From Argopecten irradians (lineage: Eukaryota; Mollusca; Bivalvia; Pectinida; Pectinidae), in the NCBI RefSeq assembly GCF_041381155.1, contig NC_091135.1, positions 64,445,067-64,509,066 on the forward strand: a stretch of 64,000 bases of DNA. The letters are read 5' to 3'. How positions within the stretch are numbered: the stretch's first letter is position 1; every line of letters starts with the position of its first letter. Both the position numbers and the translations under genes were made by a program. Below, one piece after another: positions 11,612 through 22,900 of this stretch. The notes beneath the pieces are model-generated. The model was not told the DNA's origin. It saw nothing but the letters and a program-made list of their open reading frames with translations, and searched no databases.

Positions 11612-11657
11612 TGACGTCATTCAATTATGGGCGAAAAGGAATGTGACTATGACGTCA
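11612..11657. promoter_or_regulatory. Two perfect CRE palindromes upstream of the CFAP90-like start
   Basis: TGACGTCA occurs at 11612-11619 and 11650-11657, which is 83 and 121 bp upstream of the ATG. Full palindromic CREs bind CREB/ATF-type bZIP factors. Two copies 38 bp apart close to a start codon fit a promoter, but function is inferred. Confidence 0.45.
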
Positions 11658-11929
11658 TAAGCGCATTGGAACGAAATACTGTCATGTGGTTCCAGTTAGG
11701 GGCTCCTGTTACAAATCGAATGCCAGAATTTTTCAATTTGTTTCTAACAGAAAATGTTTCGACGAGAAATAAAAAAAAAATGGCCATCTTCATTTCATAG
11801 TGCCTCCTTCCTCAACCCTCTTACGCCAGCCGTCCTGTGTTTCCACGACAGATATATCGACAGTGATATTAACCATGAAATATAAGGGAAGTCCCCCGAG
11901 ATTCCGAGGTCTCTAGACTTCCTCAAACA

Positions 11930-12060
11930 TGACTCAGTGGGGACCGACTCCCCCAGGGCTCTAGACATCCCCAAACATGACTCAGTGCAGACCGACTCCC
12001 CCAGGGCTCTAGACATCCCCAAACACGAGTCGACTCAGTGTAGTCCGCTAGACTCAGTGG
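11930..12060. repeat. Short tandem repeat, about 45-bp unit
   Basis: Nearly three copies of GACTCAGTG..GACCGACTC, followed by CCCCAGGGCTCTAGACAT. It ends at the poly(C) tract. Confidence 0.7.
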
Positions 12061-12066
12061 GGACTG

Positions 12067-12067
<1 letters not shown>

Positions 12068-12097
<30 letters not shown>
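12068..12097. repeat. Homopolymer of 30 C
   Basis: Uninterrupted run of 30 cytosines. A second C12(CT)n tract lies at 12244-12276. The minus strand is G30, a potential G-quadruplex former. The stated length may be a sequencing estimate. Confidence 0.9.
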
Positions 12098-12099
<2 letters not shown>

Positions 12100-12244
12100 G
12101 ATCTGGACATCCTCAAACAGACTCCCCCAATTTATCACATTTATACCCTTCTTATGTGATAGCACTATACCTAACCGTATTGCTGTGTCCACCTCTCAAC
12201 GCCCCACTCACCAACACGTCATTGGTGTTAACTAGCCTTAACAC

Positions 12245-12276
<32 letters not shown>

Positions 12277-12279
12277 GAA

Positions 12280-12880
12280 ACTGGATAAATGATGTTTCAT
12301 GTGTCTGCGAGCCATCTAAGCCCCTATGTATATCGTATGCTTCCGGTTTTGTTACACTGGCATGCATGATCGTCCACTACTCCCAATTGTTTTGCATGTT
12401 TTGGTGATGACAGGACATCATGTTTCTAGATCTCTTTCCGGGAATTTCCTATCTGCAGTCACACTAATCGTTCTTTATCTCCATTTTCAGCGCCTTCACT
12501 TTCCTGACATATTCTTTTTGTTGTCCAATCCCAATTCTTTGTGTTTGTTTGTTTGATTCAGTTAACATCCTCTTAACTGCTAGGGTCATGTAAGTACGGA
12601 CTCCCATGTATGCGGTGTATTGCGTGTACCTGTTTTGGGATACTGCGATTTATTACTGTTGTCTTCTTGTATAGTGAAATTACTGTCCTTTTTATAGTGC
12701 TATATCACTGAAGCATGCCGCCGAAGACACCTGGCAACACACCCCACCCGGTCATATTATACTGACAACGGGCGAACACACTCGTTCCAATCCCAGTATG
12801 CTGAGCGCTAAGCAGAAACTACCACTTTTATAGACTTTGCTGTGTCTCGGCCAGGGGACAGCACCCAGAGCCTACCTCAC
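12280..12880. other. Intergenic, no feature recognised
   Basis: Sequence between the C-rich tracts and the 501-bp MITE. No supported exon or RNA. Confidence 0.5.
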
Positions 12881-12890
12881 AGAGGCGAGC

Positions 12891-13391
12891 CACAGGGACC
12901 TGGCACGAAAATTTTTAACCAATAGTATACATACATATATTATAGTATCAAGGGTATGAACTCGGCGGTCGAGAAAAACGGACCTATTTTTTTAAAACCA
13001 TGATTATTTTAATAAATGGGTTCTATACAACATTGACGGATATTTTACCTTAAAGAGAAATAATTTATCTTTCCATTGAGTGCTTGATGAACAAAATTGG
13101 CCAAGTATTGACGAAGTTATGGCTTGATGAATCGTGAAATTTACGAAAAATATGCTAGGTAGACATTTCCCTGTCCGGTCGAAATGTCGTCTCGGCTCTA
13201 ATGGGTACCTCAAAAACCAAGCCAAAATCTACGCTTGTGGTGGTAAACATTACCCATAACTGGGTTCATCCACAATCTCATTTGAAGGTGTCATGACCAG
13301 TACTTTGTAGAAACTACATTTAAACACCCTTGATACTATAATATGTATATATGTATACTGTTAGTTTAAAAAATCGTGCCAGGTCCCTGTG
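12891..13391. mobile_element. 501-bp MITE with ~65-bp TIRs and 8-bp target duplication
   Basis: Both ends are CACAGGGACCTGGCACGA as inverted repeats, and the TIR similarity continues for about 65 bp to ATCAAGGGT. The flanks on both sides read AGGCGAGC (12883-12890 and 13392-13399), an exact 8-bp target duplication. An 8-bp TSD with a CA-initial, GGG-containing end fits hAT or P-type elements. No transposase is present, so it is non-autonomous. Confidence 0.9.
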
Positions 13392-13399
13392 AGGCGAGC

Positions 13400-14600
13400 G
13401 CTCAACAAAAGGCCAAAAGTGAGGCGGTGTCAAGGGAGACGTTTGGAAGTATAAAGTCAGTTAGAAAGAAGAGAAAAGATAAGATCCTAAATTTAGCCGC
13501 CTTTTACAATTATGCAATGGGGCAGCAGGTATAATTCTATTAATTTGTGGCTGGATGACCAAACCTTTTTGCAATACAGGTTGTTCCTTCGATGTCCTGT
13601 TAACGTAATCTGCTCTCTGCCCCGGACAATGGACTTGGTGAGTAACCACCTTCGTACTGATGTCACCTCTTTACTTCTGCTTGTCCTTTTAGTGTCATGG
13701 TAAGTATCACCCCCAAACCCCCATTTGAATTCATCATCCGAAGATGTAAATGGCAGATGCCGGTTTGATACCCATTAATGCACTAGGGAACCCGAAGCCA
13801 TCTTCTGGTACGTCTATCTTGTCCCACTACTGTTGGTAGGGACATCACATATAGGCTAATAAACCATCCATGGCCATGACAGTCAAGACAGTAGACCTTG
13901 TCTGAATGAATACCCACAGCTGGAAGTTATCCTGTGGACCAGACGATGTTCACCAGTCCTTCACAATCTTGCCGCTGCTCCACTTACAATTGTTGTTTGG
14001 AGTCCTTTAAACTACCGTCGTACCATAGTTCATAATTTTCTTCTCTTTCAATAGGTGACTTTTCTTGTCACCGATTGCTCTTAAGATCAATCATCTGGAT
14101 TTTCCTGGATCACGTTTCATTCTGGAATAGGATATTGTATCCCCTAATACCGTCAAAATAAAAATTGCTTTGCTACTAGGTTCTCCCCGTGCGGCACGAC
14201 GATTTACCCAAACTACCCAAAGTAGTTTTGGGTAAATCGTTACACCCCTCCCGTGACCGTCCGATCATCCATACATCCCTTTGTTCATCGTTCAGAACAG
14301 CGGGCCTCTCGTCTCCCTTTCGGATGATGACTGGCGATTTCTGTTAATTTCCAATTCTTACTTTTAAATAATTAAGACAATAAAGGGTAGACATGGTTAT
14401 CCTTTGTACTGTGAGACAAATTTTAGACTCGTATCAGTTAACCTCTTCAACTTCCCGCCCACGCTTATTATGCTGCATTTTTAATATAATTTCACCATTC
14501 ATCCAAAGTCAGTACAGTCAGCTGACAAAAGCATTAACCACCAATCTGACTGAATTGAAACGGCACGATGATGATGCGTAATGCCGGGTTTACTAACTAT
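13400..14600. other. Intergenic, no feature recognised
   Basis: Short open frames only, with no domains. No splice-bounded exon with a partner was seen on either strand. Confidence 0.5.
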
Positions 14601-14604
14601 ATTC

Positions 14605-14875
14605 TCTACAGTGAGAACAATTTTCTTTAATAGTCATTAAGATGTAATTAACCATCTAACAGATTTTGAAAATTCGATACGACTCTTGTCGTCTAATGAT
14701 CTAAAACTTCTAAAGGATTTAGGCCTCTTTGTTAAAAAGTCATTTGAACTGAGGAAAGCTGACTTGATAATTGTTTAAGTTGTTGTTTTGATCTATTGTG
14801 TTATGTACATGCATGTTTGGCTATCGATCCCTTTTGTATGGATGTAAGGAAGTAATGAAGTTGAATTGAATTGAA
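14605..14875 (+). repeat. Dispersed repeat copy with (TTGAA)n tail, partner of 7219-7437
   Basis: Inverted copy of 7219-7437, about 7.3 kb away. The TTGAATTGAATTG end suggests the 3' tail of a non-LTR retrotransposon, so this is likely its plus-strand orientation. Confidence 0.65.
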
Positions 14876-15920
14876 TTTTTGTTTAGTCATTTCCCTCGTG
14901 AACGATCTTGTCTTCACTCATGGCCCTCATTCCTATATTTGCTTACCAAAGTCGGTATCAGCAAAACTGTTTGAAGTTTCTCCAGTTACACACAACGGAA
15001 AGATATGGAAATATATGTGAATATTGAACTAACTGTCTTATTTTAGTCAAAGTCGGCTTACAAATTAAAAAGTTAAGGATTTTTACAAATGGGTGTATCA
15101 GAACACTCGTGAGATGTCATGATGTAATTGCTTTTTCATTCTCTAGGCTAAATTGACATTGTCACATGCAGCACGTTATTTCACCCCATGTCAATATTTG
15201 CATGCTTCTTGGGATGAAGCGACTTGTGTGGTTATGTAAAACTACGTACAGCATTATTAGGGGATAGAATGCCATTTTTTTAGTAACTTACTGGAAATGA
15301 GATCACAAATTTTAGTTTTAACACTTCCAACGTACCTTTCTGTGATTTCTTTGGCAACGACTGTATAAGGACAGAAATGCACTTTATCACCTACACAGAT
15401 AACTTTGTGGTGTACTGTAGAGCTGTTGAATTTATACAGGTACTATAGATCTAACTTGTGAAGTGTGTGTAATCTGGATTTTACAGTATACAGGTACTGC
15501 AACCCATCATATGGTATTTTCAACAAGACATCAATAATGTTACCCACCTTTGTTTTCCCCACCTGATTCTATACTCTATTTTGATTTATTATCAAAAGCT
15601 TTGAATGTTTTACTATCAATTTAATCTAAGCTTTACATGATTTTACCCAAATCTAAATCAGGAAAAGTTTCAGGCAAATCTTCAGATTCACCAGAACACA
15701 ACACCAAAATGGGTGGTATCAGGTCCTCTTAATCCGTCTTTGCATATTACAGTTAGCTCCCTTGCGGGTAGGTATTGATTGTTACGTCATGATTTTGTGA
15801 GGGCATTTCAAGTTGTTTTCTCCGAAATTTATGACGTTATGCTCGAAAACACATGAAGTTGTAATCAATAACTACATGCAAGGGCAGATAACTCTGTAAT
15901 ATGCAAATACAAAACTAATG

Positions 15921-16014
15921 CACCTGCTCTACTTGACATTTGAACTTGCAACCCAGAGGTGGAAGGCTAGTGGTACTATATCAGGACATCCTAACCACTT
16001 GGCCACCGCCAAAG
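15921..16014 (-). mobile_element. tRNA-derived SINE head
   Basis: The minus strand reads GGTGGCCAAGTGGTTAGGAT, a clear tRNA-Ser/Leu-type A box. It continues with CCACTAGCC and CCACCTCTGGGTTGCAAG, and ends in the degraded B box AGTTCAAATGTC. This head arrangement is familiar from tRNA-headed SINEs of bivalves. The 3' body is not clearly recognisable, so the copy looks old or truncated. Confidence 0.65.
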
Positions 16015-16083
16015 TGAAAAGAGATATATTTGTACTTAATAACTTTGTTTTCTCCAAATGACTAAAACTTCTGACAAACTTAA

Positions 16084-16637
16084 AGGGACAATTCACTCAG
16101 GCTAATTCTTTTACATAACCAAGAAGCAAAATATGGCATAAATGTATTGTTCTACATTTCTTATGAAACATATAACATAAGATATTGACAAATTCCGCGT
16201 CATTGTTTAGTATTTTAATTGATACTGTTGTAATAACAAATCGTTGATCAATACGATAAAGCAGGTACAATATGTACGCTGTACCCATATCCGAGCCAAA
16301 GTCACGCATCTTAAACAAATGAACTACATGTACATAACCACAGTGGAAATGATATAATGATTTTTTAGGCAAGTTCACCTAATAAGGTAAACACAATTCT
16401 GTCATAGCAATTTGAGCAGTTTTAGACAAAAGTAGCATTACTCTACGAGCAAGGGACTGGGTTCGGCATACAAGATATTCAACCACAATGTGTAATGGCA
16501 GACAGCGAGTGAGTTTGAGTATTTCACACGCGTTTCACCACCATGGGATTTTTTGGACATGTCACAGTAAAACCATTAGAACGGTTTTTTTTCTAATATA
16601 TACAAGTTTTGATGTTCTTGTAGAATGAATTGTCCCT
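16084..16637. mobile_element. TTAA-flanked MITE, complete copy
   Basis: Ends are AGGGACAATTCACTC and GAATGAATTGTCCCT in inverted orientation, each flanked by TTAA (16080-16083 and 16638-16641). A second complete copy lies at 29434-29993 and a fragment at 26072-26124. It ends about 35 bp downstream of the RPL14 poly(A) hexamer, so it directly borders that gene's 3' end. Confidence 0.85.
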
Positions 16638-16674
16638 TTAAAACATGCGAAATTCATAGAAATCAAATGAAACA

Positions 16675-16680
16675 TTTATT
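16675..16680 (-). terminator. RPL14 poly(A) signal
   Basis: Minus-strand AATAAA, 215 bp beyond the RPL14 stop. It is the best hexamer between the stop codon and the MITE. Confidence 0.55.
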
Positions 16681-16765
16681 GACCACTAACATCTTCAGAA
16701 ACATTGCCTCCCTTTCCTCCCTCTAGGTATAAAATGTTTCTGTTCTGTGGTATGTGGTTAACTTC

Positions 16766-16851
16766 GAATACCCATAGAATATCTTACAAGACACAAGAAG
16801 AAATGATGGAATACCCATAGAATATCTTACAAGACACAAGAAGAAATGATG
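16766..16851. repeat. 43-bp tandem duplication in RPL14 3' UTR
   Basis: The segment starting GAATACCCATAGAATATC is present twice with no difference, 43 bp apart, between the RPL14 stop codon and its poly(A) signal. Confidence 0.9.
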
Positions 16852-16894
16852 TTACACCAGCTTTTTAATGTACAAGTCCTCTGTATAAAAAAGT

Positions 16895-16990
16895 TTAACT
16901 TTTGCGCTTCCTGACCCTCAGGGGCTTCGCTGGTGCCTTCTTGGCCTGCTTCTTCAGTTTTCCACACTCAATAGCTATCAAGCGGTTTCT
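16895..16990 (-). CDS. RPL14: RPL14 exon 5 (terminal)
   Basis: Begins [18 protein letters not shown] and ends LRVRKRKS, then TAA. Acceptor TTTTTAACAG. It corresponds to the RNRIIKNEVKKLQ region of mammalian eL14. Confidence 0.92.
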   Translation of the reverse strand, partial: RNRLIAIECGKLKKQAKKAPAKPLRVRKRKS

Positions 16991-19900
16991 CTGTTAAAAA
17001 TAACAAACAATGGTTTTAAACAAGTCTAAGATGGTCCCTTATTATAGAGCGTATAACATTCACTGACAAAATACAACAAGTGTTTGTATCGGTCGTGACC
17101 TATAAACTGATGTCGCAGCTCAGTAGCTACCGTGATAGGTGTGCGAGCCTATACAGCAATTAGAAAATTGAAGTATGTAATCCGTGGGCGTGGCTACGGT
17201 ACGAAGAACAATCTTTCACAAGAGATTAGAGATAAGAAAGCAACAACATACAACACTGCCACATCTTTTTAATCGGTATTATCAACGTATCTATATAAGT
17301 CTCAGTCACAACAGTCTTTTCCCCAGCAAATAAATTCACGCATATCCACATTTTCCCCTCCAACAGATTAAAAAGAAATGAATCTTTGGTTTGTGAAGTT
17401 GTAACTGGGTTATTCAGTAAAGTTGTACGTTAGCCGTGAGTTTTTCTGTAATCCATGACTCATGAGTCAAAATATATATTCCGGTACATTAAATCCGGAG
17501 ACTGATAGTTATATAACACCTGGCTGCAACAACGTAGCTCTGAACGACGAACGGAGGACTTCAGACAGATGTTCGTTGTCAGTGCTACCATTCCATCCCA
17601 AAACATCCAGCCGTGAAAATGATACAATACACATGTGTCATGTAAATTTGCAATTAAATTCAACAATATCCAACATTTCTAAAACAAACTGATTATATTT
17701 TTACCCACCTTTATGTCCAAATTATGTTTGTAAGCACATTTCAACTCGCATCTCCGACACGGTTCACTTGGCCGCCATCATGATGCTCATATTGCTTTAC
17801 CATATTTGGAATAACCTACTTGCATACAATTTTTACTACGAAAGATGATTTCAGTCTTTTTAACTCGAGTTCGAAAAATAATTCAGGGTGAAATCCAAAT
17901 GATTCTGGTGTTTCACAATGTTTATTCTGAGTTTGTTGACTTTTTTTAACTTCAAAACTTTTTACCTGTTGATTGTTTCATTTGGTCACGGTTTCCGTAT
18001 ATCATGGCGGTGTATTTGAAAAGAACTATGTGTGTGTTGTGTTTGCCTTGAATTTTGTCACTTATAGTTGAGGAAACATTATAATCAGCAGATTTGTTAT
18101 TTGAAAATTGATCATAGTTGTTAGTACAATATATTTATATATGGATATTATCCGAAAAATGTGTTTGTATCAGCCTGACACTAGATCTGACTCAGAAAAT
18201 GCAGAGTAAGGTAACATATGCCCCGCCTTTCAGTCGCCATGATAACCAATGAGAGGCCTTGTTACTAATGGCGCTGGGAGCCTCACAGCATCATCCACCT
18301 GCTGTGTTACCTACTGGCCCAGTGAGCGAGCTATTACATCAGCGACACCCCCAACACTTGTTGAATTTTGCAAGTAAAGGGAAATAACTCTGATTCCAAA
18401 AGTAACCATTTGGAAATACCAGCTTTAATTTCTGTCTATGTATGGAACATGTTTTAAGATTATATATATGTACAATAATGACAATAACTACAGACTGACA
18501 AAGCGATACACAGTCTATAACAGGTTTACATCACTGTGATACTTACTGCTTGCTTGGCCTTCATCAACTTGAAGCGGTCAAAGTCTGATAGTGATTTTCT
18601 CTGTAACAGAACACATTTTCATTAAAATTGATCTAAACAAATCTAAAACGACAAAATAAACAGGTCAAGAAAGCACATCAGAACTGGTGTTTGTCATCCA
18701 AAAAATTCAGACGGCAATTCCTATCAAGAACATAGGTTCATCATTTATGCTCTCTTCAAGTCCACACTGACCTAAAGAAATTTCATACAAAAACCTGCTT
18801 AAATTTGACTGAAATACATTGAAATTCTGTGAACTTATTCAAAATATTGCCCTGTCCACTTGCCTTCATTAATTTTGTTTTCCTGGTTTATTTGAAAACA
18901 GTCAATTTAAGGTGTATTTAAGATTCCTTCATAATTTTTATTTAGCACTCGGTTAACCATTGCATCTGTAAGCAAACTCCTGCTAACACAGCAGGAAATC
19001 ACCTTAGCCACAAACTTTATGCATTATCTAAAGACTACAATTACCAGTGTGTTGAAGTAAAGATGGACTGATAGACTGTGGCCAAGACAATATCAGAAGG
19101 TCTAGGTAAAAATCAAGTGCATAGATCAAAAGACTAGACAATAACCAAGGTTATTAGGTAGGGAAATTTGAAAATAAACATCAGTGATTTACACACTTGC
19201 CAAATTTTGGGAACCCTCTAGATTTCCTTTTGATGGGACTCATTACAATTAGTGTTCTGGACTCGCCTTAAAAAATCCTACTAGATTGCTAAACATACAC
19301 TACAATATTTTGTTCATTTTTATGGGTGTCACAAATATTTGTGTGTTTAATGTCCGGTATTAGCTTGTTTTATTTGTAACCCAAATCCTATAAGTGAATC
19401 TATTTTAAAATTTTCTGTTTGAAAAATTCCTTCAAGATGTTTTGTTCTACACAACAATTGATTGGTATATGCATTCTGAAATTGTATAGACCCACGGTTG
19501 AAGAGCATACCAATAAATCCAGTCTAGACAAAATTGGGCCGGAATCCAATCTGTTTGTGAACTTTATGCTATTTAGAAAAGCATGTCAGAACTGTTGTTT
19601 GTCTTCCAATTTAATTCAGACGGCAATTCCTATCAAGAACTCGGGTTCATCATCCATGCTTTACCTCGTCATGAAAACATCTTCAAACTTGTTTTCTAAG
19701 ATTTAATTTCTTCTCCAGGCTATCTAATATAGATACTGATACACTTGTTTCCCATATAAATACTGATAACAATTTACAACATTTCTATCACTAGGCTTTT
19801 TAGTTAAAAATAAACAGATTTTGAATGGCATCAATTTTTTAACAATATGCTAAATTTGAAGATTGATTCTTATAGTCTTATAATTTATAGCTTTTAAGCA

Positions 19901-22900
19901 TTAAAACTATTAAATAAATTGGCAGTGTTCCCGGATATAACGATCAGTCCCGAGACTACCGATGGTTATGGGTATGGTCTCAGATTTTATCAAAGGACAA
20001 AGCAATACCATCCCATGTCATTTCTAAATTTCTGATTTGTTATTTGATGCCTTTCTCATTAAAATTGTCAAAAATATTTGCTATTAATGTCAAAAAACTT
20101 ATCACTTGAGTCCCGTAGGTCCGCCATCTTTTTGTCACTTTCGTTTTTTCAGTCATCATTTTGTTTGCGATCGAAAATTCAACCTGAATTGCATGGTACA
20201 GACAGCAGCCATGCTATGTAAATAAACAGGAAGTAGTGCTCTAGCGAGATCTCGTGAGACTATAACGGGATGTAGAATTAGGTGGGAGTAGTCTCCACTG
20301 TAAACAAGCAAGGAAACTGAGGCGGCCTCGGCCGGTTCAACTCTATACGAGCGATGGCGGTGTAGGGCGCAATGGCACTTAAAGGGTTAATTGATAGCAT
20401 GTCAGAACTGGTGTTTGTCATCCAATTAATTCAGACGGCAATTCCTATCAAGAACACAGGTTCATCAGCCATGCTTTGTGGAACAAGAGGATATTCTCGT
20501 TTTTCTCTACTATTTCCAATGATACCAAAATACTAGCTTTCATTATTTACAGTTACATTTATTATAGCAGGGATTTTTTAAGTTCAAAGGTCATTTCCCC
20601 TAGTGAAATTTTGCTGTATTTTCCCAATTTTATTGAGATATTTTCCCAAATTATTTGGGATAATATCAAAATAAAATATGGAAATACAGCAAAATTTCAC
20701 TAGGTATTGTTCTTGAAATATGTAAATTTTAGAGTTTTTCTTTATTTGAAATAAAGAAAAACTCTAAAATTTACATATTTCAAGAATAATACAATGTAAA
20801 TTTTTCCCTATTTAAAAAGTACAGGGCTCTGAAATTAAGAGTAGGAAAATCCTGAGGATGGTGACACTTATTGTCTGGTGTACCTAATGGTAGAGTTAGA
20901 TCTATACAAATAGTGATTCTTACAAGAGACTTGTTGGCAATCTTCTTGGCCCAGGATGTAGCATCCCACTTGGACTGCATGCTTTCTTTATTCCAGACCT
21001 TCAGCAGGTTTCCTGTACGCATGGCTCTACCGATGTTTAACTTAAACTGTGTGAGATGTAGAGATTTGTAGTTGACCTGCTTCCTTTTAACGCCTGTGGC
21101 TGGTCCATCAACTAATGCCTGTTACAAATGAGAAAATTGTTTTCATCCTAGTAAATCTAACAAATTAGTTTTCTATTGGCAATATACAAATGCTATACAA
21201 AATTCTACAGTAAAGATGGAAATGCATGTCTCTATATACTATGCAACAATGATCACAGAGCAGAACCTCCAAAAATAATGCAAGTAAGGTTTAGACAAAT
21301 ACCAGGGTAACATCGTTGCTAATTCAAAATATCTGATGTATTTATAATACATCCTTCTTAAATGAGAATAAACTCTTAATTATTTCTACACATGAAGTGA
21401 ACAAATTTACAAATCTTACCCTGTTCTGGTCAATAACATCTACGATGACGCAGAGTTTGCCTTTATCTGGGCCATAGGCAAAAAGGGCCACCCGCCCAAT
21501 TTCTACGAAGTGGAACTGAAAAATGTAATATTATTTAATTAGTATATAGAGCATCTGGAGATCTCACATTATTATTTTATATAAGTTGTTAAATAAAACT
21601 GGACAATTTCACTTTTATATGGAGTACCAGGTCATCGAACCAAATTCAACATTCATTTATTTTATATGAAATACAAAAGGGAATAGATAATACAGAAAAA
21701 AATTCACTGCATCTTATTGTCTGAAAGTTTTTGTCAGCCTTTCTCTTTATCTTTAAGCTGGTTTATCAACTAACATGTCTTTGTGACAGTTTTCCATTGC
21801 ACATTTAGTAACAAATTCAACATTTACACAATATGAAATGCTAGCTGGTTCACCAATTCAGTCCATTTCTTATAATGTTTTTAACACTATTTATTGACAA
21901 AATTATTCAAACATCTTTATGGGTTTTCCCCCCTTGAATCCTGCATTTGGGTAATTCACTAAATGTTGATTAATAATCCAAATTTGCTTAAGATCTTTGT
22001 ATAGAAATGTTAATGGTCAGGTCTGGTAGCACCGCTAAGTCTGGCTATAAAGCTAAATCTGTTTGCACGTAAACAAATGGGTGAGGTCTGGTCACATTTT
22101 CTTCATGCAGTATGAAAGCATGGGTGGCGAAACATGAAAGTCTGTGATATGAATAATGTTTGCCTATAGTGTTTCCCACAGCCCCGATTAGCATGGCGCC
22201 GCGCCGTGCCCTTTTTACCCGACGCCATGCCCCTATGACATAACGCCGTGCCCTGTTTGTCCCCAGTACACTTCTACTAAACTACCAAAATACCAGGTAG
22301 TGGCTTGATAATTAAGTAAACAAAAGAAGTGTGACCACTCCCTGACCCCCTGACCAACACCCCAGTGGCCCTAATTAGCAGCCTTGGGCTATTTCCACCT
22401 TGGCTTGTGGTGTCACTTTCAGGTCTGTGTATTACGTAAGCTGAAGTCAAGCAGCCGATCGGCAGCCTAGAAAACAATCAGCTGGCCTTTCAATAAGTTT
22501 TATGACTACAGCTAGTGAGCATTACTTCAAAAACAAATACTGCTTACAACTGTAAATGATTTACTCACGTTTTTAATGTTAAATAGGCCTATCTATATCT
22601 GATGGATGTCACAAGATTTGCAATCGTAATGGCCGCCATTTTGGGTGTATTGTAATAGTAGATCCGGAGGTATTGAATTTCAGGATTTTACTAATATTCA
22701 CGTTTTTAAAAATGAAAACGGTATTATTTTTTTTAGAATTTCGGTGTGAATTTATTTTTAGAAAAGATATCTTAATAATAATAAAATTATTAATAGCAAA
22801 GTAATTAAAATAAATCAAATTAAAAAGAAATCAACTTTTTTCTCTATCAGATTAAATTGAAATATTTTGCATACTACTCTAACACTTATCTGTATTTTCT

